DNA of 64,000 nucleotides from Oceanobacillus iheyensis HTE831 (GTDB lineage: Bacteria; Bacillota; Bacilli; Bacillales; Amphibacillaceae), in NCBI RefSeq assembly GCF_000011245.1, contig NC_004193.1:2024501-2088500 (forward strand). The letters are read 5' to 3'. The notes under the pieces are model-generated. The model did not search any database. It had not been told where the DNA came from and saw only the letters and a program-made list of their open reading frames with translations. Shown here one piece after another: positions 61,247-64,000 of the stretch; within the stretch, counting starts at the first letter, position 1; every line of letters begins with the position of its first letter. The position numbers were made by a program, and so were the translations under genes.

Positions 61247-62094
61247 CTTCAGGTTGGTTAATATACTCAGAAAAAGACGCAATAAAAAATGCAAGCTATA
61301 TTGAATGGTTTCAATTAGAGGCAACAAAACAAGGCCTTTCCTTACAATTAATTATTCGTGAACAATTAACAATAGGAATTAATCGAAATCAATCCATACT
61401 TTATTATGATCATAAACATATATCTACACCGGATTTCGCCATTGTCCGATATATGGATCCATTATTAAGTAAACATTTAGAAAGAAAAGGAATTCATGTA
61501 TTCAATTCGTCAGCTATCTCAGCGATTTTCAACCATAAAGGTTATACGCATGATGCTATATTACAAACCGGGGTCCCTATGCCAGATACATACTATTATT
61601 CAAATGGACTCTTACCAAACGATCCACCTCTTCAATTTCCATTCATTAGCAAAGTGGTTAATGGAAAAGGTGGAAATCAAGTAACTTTAATTCATCATAT
61701 AACAGAGTGGAATACATACAAACTAAACTGTCAATCGGATATTATCCTGCAGTCTACCGAGAACATTCAGTTTGGAAAAGATATAAGAGTATTTGTCATT
61801 GGTAAACAGATTATCGGAGCAGTATTACGAGAAAGCAAAACTGATTTTCGGGCTAATTATACCTTAGGAGGTACTGCTTCCATCTATACATTAAACACTC
61901 CTCAACAAGAGCTCATACAGAAAATTGTAAATAAGTTCGATTTTGATATGGTAGGAATTGATTTCTTACTATCAACAAAAGGTGAATTACTATTTAATGA
62001 AATTGAAGATGTAGTTGGTTCGCGTACGTGGAGTAAAGTAAGCAATATAAATTTACTCGAACTATATATCAAACATATTAAATCATCCATTTAA
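61243..62094 (+). CDS. RimK-type ATP-grasp ligase, second of a pair
   Basis: A 283-residue paralogue of the preceding protein. N-terminal TPDFAIVRYMDPL and GIHVFNSSA match PDFAFFIDKD and GIPVFNSSS of the first; then FISKVVNGKGGNQVTLI, GKDIRVFVIGKQIIGA, DFRANYTLGG and MVGIDFLL. At the last metal site it has NEIEDVVGSRTW where the first has CEINANA, so the usual Asn of E-x-N is Glu. It overlaps the first gene by four bases (ATGA), with AAAGGA before it, so the two should be made together and could form a heteromer or act in sequence. I do not recognise a known pathway; a spore or cell wall peptide link is possible from the neighbourhood only. Confidence 0.8.
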   Translation: MTSGWLIYSEKDAIKNASYIEWFQLEATKQGLSLQLIIREQLTIGINRNQSILYYDHKHISTPDFAIVRYMDPLLSKHLERKGIHVFNSSAISAIFNHKGYTHDAILQTGVPMPDTYYYSNGLLPNDPPLQFPFISKVVNGKGGNQVTLIHHITEWNTYKLNCQSDIILQSTENIQFGKDIRVFVIGKQIIGAVLRESKTDFRANYTLGGTASIYTLNTPQQELIQKIVNKFDFDMVGIDFLLSTKGELLFNEIEDVVGSRTWSKVSNINLLELYIKHIKSSI

Positions 62095-62145
62095 AGTTTT
62101 TAGTGTTTTTCTTTGCATTAATTTGCGGAATGATAAGAATGCTAA

Positions 62146-62195
62146 AAAAGAAGTGGTAAAAAACATGTATCGATGTTTTTTACCACTTCTTTTTC
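62146..62195. terminator. bidirectional terminator between the ATP-grasp pair and valS
   Basis: AAAAGAAGTGGTAAAAAACAT pairs with ATGTTTTTTACCACTTCTTTTT (partly quoted arms, about 20 bp) around a short GTATCG loop, with A-run and T-run on the two sides. Serves both converging units. Confidence 0.88.
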
Positions 62196-62207
62196 GTTAA
62201 TCTTTCA

Positions 62208-64000
62208 CTATTTCAGTTCAGATAATCGCGTCTTCACTTTTGCTTGTTTATCTAAATAATCTTTTTCTTTTCGTTTTTCTTCTTCCACTACTGATTCAGG
62301 TGCTTTACTTACAAAACCTTGGTTTGACAGTTTCTTCTGTACTCGTTCTACTTCTTTTGTCCATTTTGCAAGTTCATTTTCTAATCGTTTAATTTCTTTA
62401 TCAAAATCAATTAAGCCTTCTAGTGGAAGGAATATTTCTGCTCCTGTCACTACTGAGGTCATTGCCTTATCAGGCGCTTCAATAACTGTTGATATTGACA
62501 ATTCACTCGGATTACAAAAACGCTCTAAATAATCTCTGTTTTTCTCCAACTCCGCTGTTAACTGTTCATTTTCTGTTTTTATAAGCATTTTAATTTGTTT
62601 CGACATAGGAGTATCTACTTCTGCACGGCTGTTACGTACCGATCGAATAATGGATACTAAGCGTTGCATCTCCTGGACTGCTTGAGGATTGTCAAATTCA
62701 GAATTAACCTCTGGCCACTTACTAACCGTAATAGAAGGTCCTTCATGAGGCAATTGTTGCCAAATCTCTTCTGTTATAAATGGCATAAACGGATGTAACA
62801 TGCGCATTGTTTGATCTAGCACGTGGGCAAGAACAGAACGCGTTGTCTTTTTCTTATTTTCATCTTCCCCATAAAGAGATAATTTTGCCATCTCAATATA
62901 CCAATCACAAAATTCATCCCAAATAAAATTGTATAGATGTCGACCAGCTTCACCAAATTCATACTTGTTTGAGTTTCTGGTAACTTGTTCAATGGTTTCG
63001 TTTAATCTTGCTAAAATCCATCGATCAGGAAGAGAAAGCTCCCCTGTTAAATCAATATCTTCATATGTGAAACCTTCCATATTCATAATCGAAAAACGGG
63101 AGGCGTTCCATACTTTATTGGCAAAATTCCACGTTGACTCTACCTTTTCCCAGTGGAAACGTAAATCCTGCCCTGGTGTTGACCCTGTCATTAAGAAATA
63201 ACGTAACGAATCTGCTCCGTACTTCTCAATCACATCCATTGGGTCTACTCCATTTCCAAGTGACTTACTCATTTTTCTACCATCTGCATCACGAATAAGT
63301 CCATGTAATAACGTATCTTCAAATGGCTTTTCATTCATGAATTCTTTAGATTGGAAAATCATTCTCGATACCCAGAAGAAAATAATATCATAACCCGTGA
63401 CTAATACATTCGTAGGGAAGTAACGTTTTAAATCAGCAGAATCTTCATTTGGCCATCCCATTGTTGAAAATGGCCATAATGCAGAAGAGAACCATGTATC
63501 TAACACATCTTCATCCTGTTCCCAATTTTCAATATCTGCTGGCGCCTCTTTCCCTACATATATTTCCTTGGTTTCTTTATGGTACCAAGCCGGAATTCGA
63601 TGTCCCCACCATAATTGACGAGAGATACACCAATCGCGAATATTATCCATCCAATTAAAGTAAGTACGTTCAAATCTATCCGGTACAAAGTTTACTTTTT
63701 CATCAGCATCTGCTTGCATATCTAATGCTGATTTTGCCAAAGGATCCATCTTAACAAACCATTGTGTAGAAAGATATGGTTCAACGACTGCACCACTACG
63801 TTCTGAATGACCTACCTGATGAGTGCGTTCTTCAATATTGAACATTACACCTTGTTCCTTGAGATCTTTTACAATTTGTTTACGGCATTCAAAACGGTCT
63901 AAACCTTGATACTTTCCAGCATTTTCATTCATAGACCCGTCTTCATTCATCACTAGGATACGTTCTAATTGATGTCGATTACCTATTTCAAAATCATTTG
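62208..64000 (-). CDS. valS: valyl-tRNA synthetase, C-terminal part
   Basis: Class I synthetase for tRNA-Val; the gene runs past the right end, so the N-terminus with HIGH, the start and any T-box are not seen. The 597 visible residues hold the last part of the editing domain, [31 protein letters not shown], the KMSKS loop ([15 protein letters not shown]), the anticodon domain ([31 protein letters not shown]) and the C-terminal coiled coil ([23 protein letters not shown]) that ends at LSELK. It corresponds to the place of valS upstream of folC in B. subtilis. Confidence 0.97.
   Translation of the reverse strand, partial: NDFEIGNRHQLERILVMNEDGSMNENAGKYQGLDRFECRKQIVKDLKEQGVMFNIEERTHQVGHSERSGAVVEPYLSTQWFVKMDPLAKSALDMQADADEKVNFVPDRFERTYFNWMDNIRDWCISRQLWWGHRIPAWYHKETKEIYVGKEAPADIENWEQDEDVLDTWFSSALWPFSTMGWPNEDSADLKRYFPTNVLVTGYDIIFFWVSRMIFQSKEFMNEKPFEDTLLHGLIRDADGRKMSKSLGNGVDPMDVIEKYGADSLRYFLMTGSTPGQDLRFHWEKVESTWNFANKVWNASRFSIMNMEGFTYEDIDLTGELSLPDRWILARLNETIEQVTRNSNKYEFGEAGRHLYNFIWDEFCDWYIEMAKLSLYGEDENKKKTTRSVLAHVLDQTMRMLHPFMPFITEEIWQQLPHEGPSITVSKWPEVNSEFDNPQAVQEMQRLVSIIRSVRNSRAEVDTPMSKQIKMLIKTENEQLTAELEKNRDYLERFCNPSELSISTVIEAPDKAMTSVVTGAEIFLPLEGLIDFDKEIKRLENELAKWTKEVERVQKKLSNQGFVSKAPESVVEEEKRKEKDYLDKQAKVKTRLSELK

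Overview
The window is 64 kb of a low-GC, endospore-forming Firmicute of the family Bacillaceae. Gene content and order follow the Bacillus subtilis block that runs from sigK/mtnN through alaS, aspS-hisS, relA, secDF, tgt-queA-ruvAB, obg-spo0B, rpmA-rplU, minCD-mreBCD, radC, folC and valS. The sporulation genes (sigK, spoVB, safA, spo0B, spoIVFA/FB, spoIIB, an RsfA-family regulator) make an endospore former certain. Overall it looks most like Oceanobacillus iheyensis or a close relative; that is recognition from memory, not a search. Most genes are on the minus strand.

Layout: 0-6.6 kb, end of sigK, then mtnN, yrrS, greA, udk, trmR, mltG, yrzB, yrrK, yrzL, with a 155-bp palindromic unit repeated 2.5 times upstream of mltG. 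6.7-17 kb, alaS with its T-box leader, a permease, a small zinc-ribbon protein, recD2, a TPR protein, and the thiolation/cysteine genes mnmA, iscS and cymR. 17-25 kb, rarA, a frameshifted RsfA-family gene, 6S RNA, the hisS-aspS operon with a T-box, an amidase and dtd. 25-34.9 kb, relA, apt, recJ, secDF, comN and spoVB. 35-42 kb, an ArsB/NhaD-type transporter, yrzE, an intergenic repeat element, yajC-tgt-queA and ruvBA. 42-48 kb, a YebC-type regulator, two spore proteins, pheA, obg and spo0B. 48-55 kb, rpmA-prp-rplU with the L21 leader, spoIVFA/FB, minCD and mreBCD. 55-58 kb, radC split by a 1.95-kb group II intron. 58-64 kb, spoIIB, folC, two overlapping ATP-grasp ligase genes on the plus strand, and the 3' part of valS.

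The most striking item is the group II intron at 55336-57283. It interrupts radC inside its metal-binding JAMM motif and can be removed exactly to restore a 229-codon RadC. The protein it encodes keeps the maturase (X) region, but none of the three catalytic aspartates of a reverse transcriptase can be found, so it looks like a splicing-only maturase. The least understood genes are the pair of RimK-type ATP-grasp ligases at 60356-62094. Other points of note are three kinds of palindromic or tandem intergenic repeats, a probable single-base frameshift in the RsfA-family gene, an Asp rather than His specifier in the hisS-aspS T-box, and several genes missing relative to B. subtilis (pbpI, yrrN/yrrO, yrvM, pheB, maf, comC at their expected places).
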